A DNA stretch of 64,000 nt from the NCBI RefSeq assembly GCF_006716265.1, contig NZ_VFOS01000002.1, positions 186,001-250,000 on the forward strand, in the 5' to 3' direction. The DNA comes from Rarobacter faecitabidus (GTDB taxonomy: Bacteria; Actinomycetota; Actinomycetes; Actinomycetales; Cellulomonadaceae). Position numbers and translations under genes: made by a program. The stretch's first letter is position 1; each line of letters starts with the position of its first letter. Under the pieces are notes generated by a model. The model made no database searches. It was given only the letters and a program-made list of their open reading frames with translations, and was not told the origin of the DNA. Positions 17,245 to 28,595 of this stretch are shown here, in pieces.

Positions 17245-18243
17245 TCATTCTGTCTCGGGGGTGATGGGTTCGCTCGTGTCGGCTACGACATCCGGGTCTA
17301 CGTTCACGTCGGCCGCGGCCGCGTCACTGGCGGCCGGCTTGCGGCGCGGACGCGCGGACTTCGCCTTGGCCGTCACGTCCTGGACGACCTCCTCGACGCT
17401 CTCCTTGGCGGCTCCGGCCGCAGCCTTTGCCTTGTCGATTGCGTCTCCGGCGGCCTCGCCCGCGACGCCAGCCGCGGCCTTGGCCTTGGCGACGGCTCCC
17501 CCAGCAGCCTCGCCCGCCGCCTCTGCGGCATCAAGTGCCGCATCCCGGGCATCATCGAGCGTGTCCTTGAACGAGCGCGGCTCGGCGTCGTCCCAGGGCT
17601 CCGCCCACGGGTCCTCCACGGGCTGCGTGCGGCGCCACAGCACGTAGCCGCCTGCGCCCGCTGCCGCCGCGGCAATGACCCAGAAGGTCGCCTTCTTGCC
17701 CTTGGAGCCCTTCTTGCTCGCAGTCTTGGCAGCGGCGGTCGCGGTCTTGGCGGCCTTCTTCGCTGCCTTCTTGGAACTCGCCGCGCCCTTGTCGACGGCC
17801 TTCTTGGTGAGCTCCGCACCAGCGTGCGCAACGGCACCCGTCCGGGCCGCAGCCTCCTCCGCTGCCGCGTTGAGTGCAGCAACGACCTTGGGCAGGACGG
17901 TGTCGACGATCACGTCGTGCGCGCTATCGATCACCGGCACGGCCTTCTCCGCGGCCTTCTCCACGATCGGGGCCGACACCTTGATGGACTCGTCCCTAGC
18001 CTTGGCCAGGCGCGGGCTCAGCCAGTCAATGGCCGTAACGACGCGGGGCTCGGCCCAGTCTTTTGCCTGCGCGGCAGCGTCCTTCGCCTGGCGAGCGACC
18101 TTGCCGGACTGCACGCCAGCGTTGGCACCGGCGTCCGCGAGGGCAGCGCTAAGTTCGGCTGCTGCCCGCTTCACCTTGTCGACCTCGATCTTGTCGAGAG
18201 TGCTGGTGAGCTTCTCCGCTGACTTGTGTACCTTCTTGCCCAT
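17245..18243 (-). CDS. Ala/Lys-rich single-pass membrane protein, function unknown
   Basis: This 332-residue protein has strongly biased composition. Residues 1-200 are Ala/Lys/Glu-rich with helix-forming repeats, including a lysine-dense stretch (KKAAKKAAKTATAAAKTASK near 170-190). One membrane helix follows, ATFWVIAAAAAGAGGYVLW, then the acidic TQPVEDPWAEPWDD and a second Ala-rich helical half with repeated AAGEAAG and KAKAAAG units. The helix followed by PVEDPWA is a layout seen in actinobacterial hypothetical proteins. The lysine-rich part resembles histone-H1-like tails, so nucleoid or envelope association is possible but unproven. It lies upstream of the aminotransferase in the same direction. 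Confidence 0.75.
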   Translation of the reverse strand: MGKKVHKSAEKLTSTLDKIEVDKVKRAAAELSAALADAGANAGVQSGKVARQAKDAAAQAKDWAEPRVVTAIDWLSPRLAKARDESIKVSAPIVEKAAEKAVPVIDSAHDVIVDTVLPKVVAALNAAAEEAAARTGAVAHAGAELTKKAVDKGAASSKKAAKKAAKTATAAAKTASKKGSKGKKATFWVIAAAAAGAGGYVLWRRTQPVEDPWAEPWDDAEPRSFKDTLDDARDAALDAAEAAGEAAGGAVAKAKAAAGVAGEAAGDAIDKAKAAAGAAKESVEEVVQDVTAKAKSARPRRKPAASDAAAADVNVDPDVVADTSEPITPETE

Positions 18244-18392
18244 GATGTGCTCCTAGCCGTCACGAAAACAGTTGGCCGTCCGTCGTTGATGTCTTCCGCC
18301 GCCCCAACGGGCCGCTATGTCGATGTTAGTCCTGGTTGCGGCAAATCTCTCGCACATAAGTTTTGGGCGATCTGGCATGAAACAATGTGGCC

Positions 18393-18932
18393 ATGTACGC
18401 GATTTTGCACACCTCCGAAGGTGACATCCGAGTAGAACTGTTCGAGAACCACGCACCGCGCACCGTCGCGAACTTCGTGGGACTTGCCGAGGGCTCCATC
18501 GAGTGGGCGGACCCCAAGACGCGCGAGAAGCGCACCGACCCCCTGTACAAGGACGTGATCTTCCACCGCGTCATCCCCGGCTTCATGATCCAGGGCGGCG
18601 ATCCGCTCGGCACCGGCACCGGTGGCCCGGGCTACAAGTTCGATGATGAGATCCACCCGGAGCTGCAATTCTCCGAGCCCTATCTGCTTGCCATGGCGAA
18701 CGCCGGAAAGCAGCTCAACCCGATCACGGGACGCCCGAGCGGCACGAACGGCTCGCAGTTCTTCATCACCGTCGAGCCGACCACGTGGCTCAACGGCAAG
18801 CACACGATCTTCGGCAAGGTCGTCGACGACGAATCTCGCGCCGTCATCGACGCGATCGCCGCGACTCCGACGCGCGCGGGTGATCGTCCGGTGGAGGACA
18901 TCGTGCTGAAGTCGGTCACGATCGAGAAATGA
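18393..18932 (+). CDS. cyclophilin-type peptidyl-prolyl cis-trans isomerase
   Basis: This 179-residue cytosolic enzyme catalyses proline isomerisation in folding proteins. It begins MYAILHTSEGDIRVELFENHAPRTVANF in blocks typical of bacterial cyclophilins and retains the active-site FHRVIPGFMIQGGDP, NGSQFFI and WLNGKHTIFGKV segments. ATG 18393 is chosen; a GTG two codons upstream (18387) is also possible, and neither has a strong ribosome site. The stop overlaps the rhomboid start as ATGA. This gene heads the conserved actinobacterial block running into the kinase cluster. Confidence 0.93.
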   Translation: MYAILHTSEGDIRVELFENHAPRTVANFVGLAEGSIEWADPKTREKRTDPLYKDVIFHRVIPGFMIQGGDPLGTGTGGPGYKFDDEIHPELQFSEPYLLAMANAGKQLNPITGRPSGTNGSQFFITVEPTTWLNGKHTIFGKVVDDESRAVIDAIAATPTRAGDRPVEDIVLKSVTIEK

Positions 18933-19807
18933 CCTACCCCAGCGCTGCCCAGCCCGGCGGGCCGAACATGTGCTACCGGCATCCCGATAGCCCCGCCTTC
19001 GTCCGCTGTCAGCGATGCGACCGTCCGATCTGCTCGCAGTGCGTTCGCAACGCGCCTGTCGGCGTGCAGTGCGTCGAATGCGCCGGTGGCGGGTCGGGCA
19101 AGGCAGGGCTGGGCGGGGCCAGGTTCGGCCAGCGGGGGAGGACGAGCCGCGCCTCGCGCTTCTCTCCCACCACGCCGGTGATCACGTATGGGATCATCGC
19201 GCTGTGCGTCGTTAGCTACCTGCTGCAGAAGGTGACGGGCGGCGCCTGGACGCAGGACCTGATCTTCGCTCCGTTCATCGGCGTCGAGGAGCCGTGGCGG
19301 TTCCTCACGGCGGCGTTCCTGCACGCCGGCCTGCTGCACATCGCGTTCAACATGATCGCGCTCTGGTCGGTGGGTGGGTTCCTCGAGATTACGCTCGGAC
19401 GCGTTCGATACGTCTCGCTGTACCTGCTCTCCGCACTCGGCGGCTCGGTGGGTGTCCTGCTCCTCGCTTCGCCTGCGTCGTGGGATTGGTACACGGGGGT
19501 GCTGGGTGCTTCCGGCGCAGTGTTCGGCCTCTTCGCGGCGATCGTGTTCGAGTTGCGGCGGCTGGGGCAGAACGCGCAACAGATGCTCGTGGTGATCGGG
19601 CTGAACCTCGTATTCGGGTTCGTCTGGTCCGGCATCGCGTGGCAGGCCCACCTGGGCGGGCTGGTCATCGGTGCCGCACTGGGGTTCGTGTACTCGCGAC
19701 TGCGGCGCCCCGATCAGCGCCAGCTCAGTTACTTCGCGACGGGTGCCGTCGGCGCGGCGTTGGTGATCGCGGCGGTGGCCAAGTACGCGGTGGCCGGGGC
19801 CATGTAG
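18929..19807 (+). CDS. rhomboid intramembrane serine protease with N-terminal zinc-finger
   Basis: This is a 292-residue membrane protein. Residues 14-51 form a B-box-like zinc-binding segment, CYRHPDS then CQRCDRPICSQCV and CVEC. Six membrane helices follow from about residue 84. The catalytic dyad is S195 in GASGAVFG and H241 in WQAHLGGLVIG, with the supporting HIAFNM motif (H137, N141). It cleaves helices of other membrane proteins within the bilayer; the target is unknown. ATG 18929 overlaps the cyclophilin stop, indicating coupling. The cytoplasmic zinc finger is common in actinobacterial rhomboids and may recruit substrate. Confidence 0.92.
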   Translation: MTYPSAAQPGGPNMCYRHPDSPAFVRCQRCDRPICSQCVRNAPVGVQCVECAGGGSGKAGLGGARFGQRGRTSRASRFSPTTPVITYGIIALCVVSYLLQKVTGGAWTQDLIFAPFIGVEEPWRFLTAAFLHAGLLHIAFNMIALWSVGGFLEITLGRVRYVSLYLLSALGGSVGVLLLASPASWDWYTGVLGASGAVFGLFAAIVFELRRLGQNAQQMLVVIGLNLVFGFVWSGIAWQAHLGGLVIGAALGFVYSRLRRPDQRQLSYFATGAVGAALVIAAVAKYAVAGAM

Positions 19808-19873
19808 GTTCCGGGACGCCTCGATGGCGATGGCCCACCATCGCGGATCGGCACCCGAATTACACGCGTGTAG

Positions 19874-19905
19874 TTATCCACACCCCAATCCACTGATGTG
19901 GATAG
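19874..19905. promoter_or_regulatory. paired DnaA-box-like inverted sites
   Basis: A perfect consensus box TTATCCACA (19874-19882) faces TGTGGATAG (19897-19905), whose complement CTATCCACA differs by one base. The pair lies between the convergent rhomboid and crgA genes, about 35 kb from the origin. Binding by DnaA is inferred only from the match. Confidence 0.45.
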
Positions 19906-19970
19906 CCGTCCCGCTCGCTTCACCGGCCGCTCGTGCCGAATTCCCGAGTTACCGGGGGCCTACACAGAAA

Positions 19971-20010
19971 GGGCGGGGGACGGGCGATAGATCTCGCCCG
20001 TCCCCCGCCC
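19971..20010 (-). terminator. terminator after crgA
   Basis: GGGCGGGGGACGGGCGA (19971-19987) pairs perfectly over 17 bp with 19994-20010 around a six-base loop. On the minus strand it is followed by TTTCTGT, suiting termination of crgA. Confidence 0.8.
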
Positions 20011-20037
20011 AACAAGTACTTGCGGCGCCTTAGAGAC

Positions 20038-20427
20038 TCACTGATAGCGCGTGGAGAGGATTCCGCCACCCAGGATCAGGGCGAAACCAACCGCCAGGTT
20101 CCACTGCCCGATGCCGGGAATCGGCAGGTTGAACGTCAGCAGGCCCGAGGTCACGTAGAAGACCACGATCCACACGAGGCCAAGGATGAGCAGGGTCAGC
20201 ATCGTCGGAACGAGCCACACCGGGTTCGCCGAACTCGGCCGCACGCTCTTGGCCTTGACCTTGCGGTTCTTCGCGGCGGCGGCACGCTGTCGAGCCTTGG
20301 TCAGTTCAGGCTTCTTGGCGGAATCAGCGCTCTTAGCGGCCGAATCAGCGGGCGATACGACGTCGCCGGATGCCGTGACGTCGTCGTCGGGCTCATTGAT
20401 GTCGTCGGAGATTTTTGAGGTCGGCAC
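20038..20427 (-). CDS. crgA: cell-division protein CrgA
   Basis: CrgA is a small membrane protein that coordinates FtsZ-ring and peptidoglycan assembly in actinobacteria. The gene encodes 129 residues from GTG 20427, chosen because AGGA lies eight bases upstream; a TTG at 20454 would add nine residues. The N-terminal 75 residues are soluble and charged (KARQRAAAAKNRKVKAK). Two helices follow, WLVPTMLTLLILGLVWIVVF and WNLAVGFALILGGGIL, separated by the short loop LTFNLPIPGIGQ, the diagnostic CrgA layout. It lies next to the kinase cluster, as is usual. Confidence 0.93.
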   Translation of the reverse strand: MPTSKISDDINEPDDDVTASGDVVSPADSAAKSADSAKKPELTKARQRAAAAKNRKVKAKSVRPSSANPVWLVPTMLTLLILGLVWIVVFYVTSGLLTFNLPIPGIGQWNLAVGFALILGGGILSTRYQ

Positions 20428-20550
20428 TGATGCGGTCCTGTTCGTGGTGGTCAACGTATTCTGGACAAGGATAACGGTTTACCCGCTCCCTGGGGGATTC
20501 GGGCCACGCCTATCTGCCCCAAGTCTAGTTCGCCTCACCTGGAGCTGACC

Positions 20551-21414
20551 ATGACCCCAGTCGCACGACGCTCTGCGCGGGCCCGTCGGGCCGGTGTCAT
20601 CGCTGCCGTCGTGCTGGCCCTGAGCGGCCTATTGTTCACGGTCAGTGCCCAATTGGCCCGCACGTCGGGCACCGCGAGGCATCCGGAGAACCTGCTGCAA
20701 CTTGTACGTCAGCGCTCGGATCAGGTGGCATCCCTGACCGACAGCGTGGCGGCGCTCCAGAACAAGGTCGATGGCCTTTCGGCGCAGGCGGGCTCGGGTG
20801 GCGGAGACGGCGCAACGAATGCCGCGGCCCGCGTGAGCGCGGGCGGCACCCGTGTGACGGGGCCAGGGGTCACGGTCACGCTCACCGATGCCGGCACCGA
20901 CATCATCCCCCCCGGAGCGGTGGCCGACGATCTCGTCGTGCACCAGCAGGATCTGCAGGCCGTAATGAACGCGCTGTGGCGGGGCGGGGCCGAGGCGATG
21001 ACGCTCCAGGGGGTGCGCGTGACGGCGCGTTCCGCTGTCCGCTGCGTCGGAAACGTGCTCTACCTCCAGGGCCAGATCTACTCACCGCCCTACGAGATCG
21101 CCGCCGTCGGTAGCGCAGACTCGCTCACAGCGGCGCTCGCCGACGATCCCGCTATCGAGATCTATCAGCAGTACGTCGCTGCGTACGGGCTGGGCTGGAA
21201 CGTGGCGGCTTCCGACGCTTTGGACCTGCCCGCCGCGTCCGTCTCGGCGAAGCCGCAGTTCGCCATACCGCTTGGGGACGAGTCCTCCGTCGATGCATTC
21301 GCCGGTTCCTCCCCGAAGCTGAAGACCGAATCTCCGGACGGCGCGGACAACCCCAGCGATCAGGACGAGTCCCCGAAATCGCCCGGCCGGACCGCCTCCC
21401 CCGGAATGTCGTGA
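20551..21414 (+). CDS. DUF881 family membrane-anchored protein
   Basis: This is a 287-residue protein with one N-terminal membrane helix (AGVIAAVVLALSGLLFTVSA), then a coiled coil (ENLLQLVRQRSDQVASLTDS and following residues) and the DUF881 core around GPGVTVTLTDAG, LVVHQQDLQAVMNALW and YLQGQIYSPPYEI. The C-terminal 60 residues are Pro/Ser/Asp-rich. DUF881 (YlxW/YlxX-like) proteins occur beside division and kinase genes; their biochemical role is unknown. Most of the protein should face outside. Its last codons overlap the next gene as GTGA. Confidence 0.88.
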   Translation: MTPVARRSARARRAGVIAAVVLALSGLLFTVSAQLARTSGTARHPENLLQLVRQRSDQVASLTDSVAALQNKVDGLSAQAGSGGGDGATNAAARVSAGGTRVTGPGVTVTLTDAGTDIIPPGAVADDLVVHQQDLQAVMNALWRGGAEAMTLQGVRVTARSAVRCVGNVLYLQGQIYSPPYEIAAVGSADSLTAALADDPAIEIYQQYVAAYGLGWNVAASDALDLPAASVSAKPQFAIPLGDESSVDAFAGSSPKLKTESPDGADNPSDQDESPKSPGRTASPGMS

Positions 21415-22034
21415 TCAACGCATTGGCAGGTGGGCCCAAGCGCGACGGAGTGCTCGTCCTCGATAACCACGACTCGTTCGTGCACACCATCGTGGGGTAC
21501 CTGCGCGCGCTCGGAGCGCGCGTTACGGTGCTGCTCAACGACGACGACGCCGTGCCGGACGCACTGCCGCGTCACGCCGGGGTTCTAGTCTCGCCGGGAC
21601 CCGGAAGCCCGCGAACGGCCGGGCAATCGCTCGCCGTGATCGACTGGTGTGCTAGGACCGCAACGCCGATGCTCGGGGTGTGTCTGGGGCATCAGGCGCT
21701 CGCGGAGTACTTCGGCGGGCGCGTGACCCTCGCGTCGCGCGTGATGCACGGCCGAACTAGCCTCGTGGAGCACAACGGCAGCGGAGTCTTCGCGGGCCTG
21801 CCGCGGCCCCTGACCGTGACGAGGTACCACTCGCTCGCCGTCGAACCAGACAGCGTGCCGGACGTGCTCGAGGTGACCGCCCTGACCGTGCCGACGCCGC
21901 AAGATCCGGCGCGCGTCATCATGGGCCTGCAGCATCGCGAACTGCCGATGACGGGCGTCCAATTTCATCCCGAGGCCGTGCTGACCGAGGCCGGCTACCC
22001 GCTGCTGCGGAACTGGCTGGCGGAGGTCGGGTAG
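21411..22034 (+). CDS. PabA/TrpG-type glutamine amidotransferase
   Basis: This is a 207-residue class I glutamine amidotransferase. It has the family start LVLDNHDSFVHTIVGYLRALG, the SPGPGSP oxyanion-region motif, the nucleophile cysteine in GVCLGHQALAE and the catalytic His-Glu pair in GVQFHPEAVLTE. Such subunits supply ammonia for anthranilate or aminodeoxychorismate synthase. No TrpE/PabB partner lies in the window, and a lone copy at this position beside pknB is common in actinobacteria. It could therefore serve folate (PabA), tryptophan (TrpG) or both. GTG 21411 overlaps the DUF881 stop. Confidence 0.88.
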   Translation: MINALAGGPKRDGVLVLDNHDSFVHTIVGYLRALGARVTVLLNDDDAVPDALPRHAGVLVSPGPGSPRTAGQSLAVIDWCARTATPMLGVCLGHQALAEYFGGRVTLASRVMHGRTSLVEHNGSGVFAGLPRPLTVTRYHSLAVEPDSVPDVLEVTALTVPTPQDPARVIMGLQHRELPMTGVQFHPEAVLTEAGYPLLRNWLAEVG

Positions 22035-22145
22035 CGAATGCCGCGCGCCGCCGTATCGTTTGCGGCGGTTGCATCCGTTCGCGGCAGATTACAGGGCGGC
22101 AAACGCAGCCGAAGCCCGCAAACGATGTGGCGGACTACTCGCGGG

Positions 22146-24184
<2,039 letters not shown>

Positions 24185-24185
<1 letters not shown>

Positions 24186-25771
24186 TAGATGTCCTTCACG
24201 GTCGTCGGAATGGCTAAGGCGCGGGCGCCGTCAGCCACCGGCAAGGTCGGCCGCGGAGCAACCGTCACCCTATATTGTTGCCTAACTGTAGTACCCTCGT
24301 CAGTTCTGACGGCGGAAATGCCCATTTTCATGCCCTGTCCCGCGGCGGTATTGCGACCCGAGTTCACCACTCCGATGATGGAGCCGATCAGCGCGGCGAG
24401 GATGAGCATGCCCAGCACGATGGCCTGCCAGGAGATGCGGCCCCAGCGCTGGCCCGTGGTCGTCGAGGTGTGTTTAGCGGCGGCCGCGCGTTCCGGACCC
24501 TCCGGTCGCTGGCCGGCGCGGGCGCGCGAGGAGCCCTGTCTCGGCGTCCTCGTTGTCAGGTCCGGGTCGGAGCCGCGCGGCGCGCCGCGCCGCAGCGGGG
24601 GCGGGGACGAGGCCTCCCTGGAACTGCCGCTGGCCTGTGAACGTGCGCGCGGTGTCGCGGCACCGCCGGCCGAGGCATCGTGACGCGCGCCCTGCCCAAG
24701 GGCCGGAGATTGCACCGGCGCGTTGCCTGCCGAGCCACGCTGCTCGGCGGGTTCGGCGCGCCGCGCTGCGGCTCCTGCCTGCGCGCGTCCGACGGGCGTT
24801 CCCTGAACGGGCGTCCGACGAGGCTGGCTGTTGGATGCATTCGACCTGCGGCGCGGCTCGGCCCGGGGATCGAGAGGGGCTGCGGACGGCACCCTCGGCT
24901 GCGGTCCCGACGTGCTACCGATGGCGCCGAGCCACGGACTCGATTGGTACTTGGCGGACAACTCGTCCAGCATGATCGCCAACTGCGCACCGGAGCGAGG
25001 GCGAACGCTCGGGTCCTTGGCGAGCATGCGTCCGATCAGCGATGCCACGTCGGGCGGAACCGATGCGGGCAGCGCGGGAACCGGCTCGTTAACGTGCGCG
25101 ACAGCGATGTCCACGGCGGTCTTGCCCGTGAAGGGGCGATGTCCGACGAGGGCCTCGAAGCCGATCACTCCGAGCGCGTAGATGTCGGAGGACGGCGTGG
25201 CCGGCCGGCCGACGGCCTGCTCGGGAGACAGGTACTGGGCAGTGCCCATGACCATTCCCGTCGCCGTCATAGGCGCCTGATCGGCCGCGAGCGAGACCCC
25301 GAAGTCGGTGATCTTGACGATTCCCTGACGGTCGAGCAGGATGTTGCCCGGCTTGACGTCGCGGTGCACCACGCCTGAGATGTGTGCCGAATGCAACGCT
25401 CGCGCCGTCTGCGAAAGGATGTCCAGAGCGCGGTCGAGCGGCAGGACGGGCGAACGTTCCAGAAGATCGCTCATCGGCTCGCCGAGGACGAGTTCCAGGA
25501 CGAGGTACCCGATGCCATCGCGCTCCCCGTAGTCGAACAGTTGCGCGATGCCGGAATGCGAGAGCGAGGCGGCATTGCGCGCCTCGGTGCGCAGGCGGCG
25601 GAGGAAGTCGGCGTTACCCGCGAACTCGGGTTTGAGGACCTTGATCGCGACCTCACGCGATAGCGATGTGTCCTGCGCGACCCACACCTGGCCCATGCCA
25701 CCGACGGCGAGCTGGCGGACCAGCCGGTAGCGCTCGCCGAGGATGAGCCCGGGGACGGGGACGATGGCCAT
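24185..25771 (-). CDS. pknA: Ser/Thr protein kinase PknA
   Basis: This 528-residue membrane kinase has GxGxxG-type VGGMGQV, K44, HRDVKPGNI with D138, DFG at 156-158 and activation-loop threonines (MTATGMVMGTAQYLSPEQ). After the kinase domain (to about 275) comes a 165-residue low-complexity linker rich in Arg, Ser, Pro and Ala, then one membrane helix (AIVLGMLILAALIGSIIGVV) and an extracellular tail of about 60 residues without PASTA repeats. Order and overlaps with pbpA (TAATG) and pknB show a single transcription unit. PknA phosphorylates division and wall-synthesis proteins in relatives. Confidence 0.95.
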
Positions 25772-27219
25772 TACTTGAGCCCCGCTTTCAAAATGGCGGC
25801 GGCGATTGGCGCGGCCACGGTGCCACCGGTCGCTTCGGATCCCGCGCTGCCGCCGTTCTCGACGACGACTGCGACGGCGATTCTCGGGTTTTCGGCGGGT
25901 GCGAAACCAGTGAACCAGGCATGCGGTGCCTTGCCCGTGCCCGACTCTGCCGTGCCCGTCTTGCCCGCAACCGTCACCCCGCTCAGTTGCGCGCGCGTGC
26001 CGGTGCCGGATTTCACCACCTCGATCATCATGTCCGTGAGTTCCTGCGCTGTCTCGGCGGAGACCGCCTGGCCGAGTTCGTGGCGTTCGGCGCGCTCTAC
26101 GACGGTGAGATCAGCGGTGCGGACCTGCTTGACGAGTTGCGGCTGGAGCAGCATCCCGCCGCCACCGATCGCGGCGGAGATCATGGCGACCTGCAGGGGA
26201 GTGACGCGGACCGAGCCCTGGCCGATGGCCGCGAGCGCGGTCTGCGGGGCGTCGAGGTCGTCGGGGAACCGGCTCTCCGTGACCGGCATCGGGATGGACA
26301 ACGCCGTGTCGAACCCGAACCGATCCGCCTGTGCACGCAGCGCCGCATCGCCGAGCTGATTGCCCAGCGACGCGAATGCGGTGTTGCACGAGATACGGAG
26401 CGCATCGAGGAGCGAGATACTGCCCGACGGGCTGCACGCCCCGCCCCCGAAGTTGCCGACCGTCGAGGAGGATTGCGGGAGCCGGTATGCGTCGGTGCCG
26501 TCGAGTTCGTCCAATCCCTGCTGTCCGGTCTCCAGCGCGGTGGCGGCTGTGATCAGCTTGAAGACGGACCCAGGCGGATAGGTGTCGCCCGCGATCGCCC
26601 GGTTGATGAGCGGGTCTCCGTCCGCATCGAGCAGTTCCTGATAGCGGTTGGCCGCAGCCGCCCGGTCGTGGGTAGCGAGGTCATTCGGGTCGTAACTGGG
26701 GGACGTGACCATCGCCAGGATGTTCCCGGTCGCGATGTCGATCGCGACCGCCGCCCCGCGGTTCTCGCCGAGAGCCTTCGCCGCCGCCTCCTGGACACTG
26801 GCATCGAGGGTGGTCTCGACGGACGAGCCCTGCGGGGTCTTGCCCATCAGGACGGTTTGGAGACGGTTGAACCATAGGGAATCGGACGATCCGTTCAGCA
26901 GATTGTTGCTGTACCGTTCGAGTCCCGCGCGCCCGACTACAACGGAGTAGAAACCGGTGACCGGCGCGTATAGCGCGCCGTCGCTGTAGAACCGCTGGTA
27001 ACCGTAGTCATCGTCGACCTCTTGCGAATACGCGACGTTAGTGCCGTCGACGATGATCGGGCCGCGATGGCTGTTGAACTCCTGATAGAGCGTGCGCCGG
27101 TTGCGGGGATCCGCGTTCAGGGTCGGGGCCTGAACGACCTGGATGTAGGTCACGGCGAGCAGGAGGGCCATGAACAGGACGAGGCTAGCGACGGCCAGTT
27201 TGCGGATCGGGGCGTTCAC
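25771..27219 (-). CDS. pbpA: penicillin-binding protein 2-type transpeptidase (PbpA)
   Basis: This is a 482-residue class B penicillin-binding protein that cross-links peptidoglycan outside the membrane. GTG 27219 overlaps the rodA stop (GTGA); the open frame extends farther but those residues lie inside rodA. An N-terminal anchor helix (LAVASLVLFMALLLAVTYI) precedes the dimerisation region. The transpeptidase motifs are S218-VFK, SCN at 277-279 and KTG at 420-422. In relatives PbpA is a PknB-cluster protein acting with RodA in septal or lateral wall growth. Confidence 0.95.
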   Translation of the reverse strand: MNAPIRKLAVASLVLFMALLLAVTYIQVVQAPTLNADPRNRRTLYQEFNSHRGPIIVDGTNVAYSQEVDDDYGYQRFYSDGALYAPVTGFYSVVVGRAGLERYSNNLLNGSSDSLWFNRLQTVLMGKTPQGSSVETTLDASVQEAAAKALGENRGAAVAIDIATGNILAMVTSPSYDPNDLATHDRAAAANRYQELLDADGDPLINRAIAGDTYPPGSVFKLITAATALETGQQGLDELDGTDAYRLPQSSSTVGNFGGGACSPSGSISLLDALRISCNTAFASLGNQLGDAALRAQADRFGFDTALSIPMPVTESRFPDDLDAPQTALAAIGQGSVRVTPLQVAMISAAIGGGGMLLQPQLVKQVRTADLTVVERAERHELGQAVSAETAQELTDMMIEVVKSGTGTRAQLSGVTVAGKTGTAESGTGKAPHAWFTGFAPAENPRIAVAVVVENGGSAGSEATGGTVAAPIAAAILKAGLK

Positions 27220-28595
27220 GCCGACACCCCCGCGTCGCTCTTGGCCGTGCCCCGCAGCGGTAGCGGGTGGGGACGGCGCGCATTGTCGGAGATGCGGATC
27301 AGTAGCGCGACGATCAGCCAGTTGGCGAGCAGCGACGATCCGCCGTATGCCAGGAATGGCGCCGTCAGGCCGGTGATCGGAATGACTCGCGTGACGCCCC
27401 CGATCACCACGAAGCATTGCCAGGCGAGGGCGAACGCGAGGCCGCCGGCCAGGAGTTTGCCGAAACCGTCGCGCGTGCTGATCGCCGTGCGGAATCCGCG
27501 TTGGATCAGGATTGCGTACAGCGCGAGGATGGCGAACAGCCCGGTCAGGCCGAGGACCTCGCCGAGCCCCGCAATGATGAAATCGGAGAAGGCGTATGGC
27601 GTCAGGTGCGGGTAACCGCGCCCCCAGCCGCTTCCGAGCAGGCCGCCGTTGGCCATGCCGAACAGCCCGTCGACTAGCTGGGCGGAGCCGCCCGCAGCGT
27701 TGTAGACGGAGTCATCGAAGGCATGAAGCCAGCCGTCGAACCGCCGTTCGACATGGGAGAAGGACTTGTACGCCCCGTACGCACCGACGAGGAACAGCAT
27801 GAACCCGATCAGGATCCAGGAGAACCGCTCGGTAGCGATGTAGAGCATCCCCACGAAGATGCCGAGGAACAGTAGAGACGTCCCGAGGTCACGCTGGAAG
27901 ACCAGCACCGCAAGGCTGATTCCCAGCGCGATAAGCAGGGGGCCGAAGTCGCGGATGCGCGGTAGTTGCAGGCCCCACACCTTTCGGCCCGCCAGCGCGA
28001 GCGTGTCGCGGTTGGTGACCAGGTAGCCGGCACAGAAGATCGCGAAGGCGATCTTGGCGAGTTCAGCAGGCTGGAATGACAGCGGACCCACATGAATCCA
28101 GATGCGGGCGCCGTTCAGTTCGGTACCCAGACCGGGGAGTAGCGGGAGGATCAGCAGGATCGCCGTGGCGAGCAGGGCCACGTACGTGTAGCGCCGCAAC
28201 GTTCGGTGATCCCGCAACAGGAGCAGGACGACGCACGCGATCGCCATGGAAACAACGGTGAGCAGCGCCTGCTTGATCGCCATGCCATCGGTGCCGGGAA
28301 CGTTGGTATTCGGCTCCAGTTGGTACAGCATCGCGAGTCCGATGCCGTTGAGCGCGACGGCGACGGGCAGGATCACCGGATCGGCATACGCGGCCTTTCG
28401 CCGCACCACCAGGTGGGTGATGAGCGTGATGGCCACCAGGATCGAGAAGTCGCGGTAGAAGGTCACCGGCAGATGGCCCGAGCGCGTCAGGCCGACAAGC
28501 GCATATGCCACGCCGCCCAGGCCGAGTGAGAGGACGAGCAACCCGAGTTCGCTGGACCGGCGTCGCAGCGTCGGCGTGGGCTCGACTGTCGCCAC
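27216..28595 (-). CDS. rodA: RodA/FtsW-family SEDS peptidoglycan glycosyltransferase
   Basis: This 459-residue polytopic membrane protein of the SEDS family polymerises lipid II glycan strands with its partner transpeptidase. About ten hydrophobic helices are visible. Conserved SEDS features include QPAELAKIAFAIFCAGYL, FQRDLGTSLLFLGIF with the catalytic-region aspartate, GGLLGSGWGRGYPH and the C-terminal PFLAYGGSSLLANWLI. The assignment RodA over FtsW rests on its place in the pstP-rodA-pbpA-pknA order. GTG 28595 overlaps the pstP stop as TAGTG. Confidence 0.95.
   Translation of the reverse strand: MATVEPTPTLRRRSSELGLLVLSLGLGGVAYALVGLTRSGHLPVTFYRDFSILVAITLITHLVVRRKAAYADPVILPVAVALNGIGLAMLYQLEPNTNVPGTDGMAIKQALLTVVSMAIACVVLLLLRDHRTLRRYTYVALLATAILLILPLLPGLGTELNGARIWIHVGPLSFQPAELAKIAFAIFCAGYLVTNRDTLALAGRKVWGLQLPRIRDFGPLLIALGISLAVLVFQRDLGTSLLFLGIFVGMLYIATERFSWILIGFMLFLVGAYGAYKSFSHVERRFDGWLHAFDDSVYNAAGGSAQLVDGLFGMANGGLLGSGWGRGYPHLTPYAFSDFIIAGLGEVLGLTGLFAILALYAILIQRGFRTAISTRDGFGKLLAGGLAFALAWQCFVVIGGVTRVIPITGLTAPFLAYGGSSLLANWLIVALLIRISDNARRPHPLPLRGTAKSDAGVSA

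Noticed and set aside
16543-18222. Open frame of 559 codons antisense to alaA and the Ala/Lys-rich gene
   Set aside because: It crosses two genes with recognisable or biased products; no start context.
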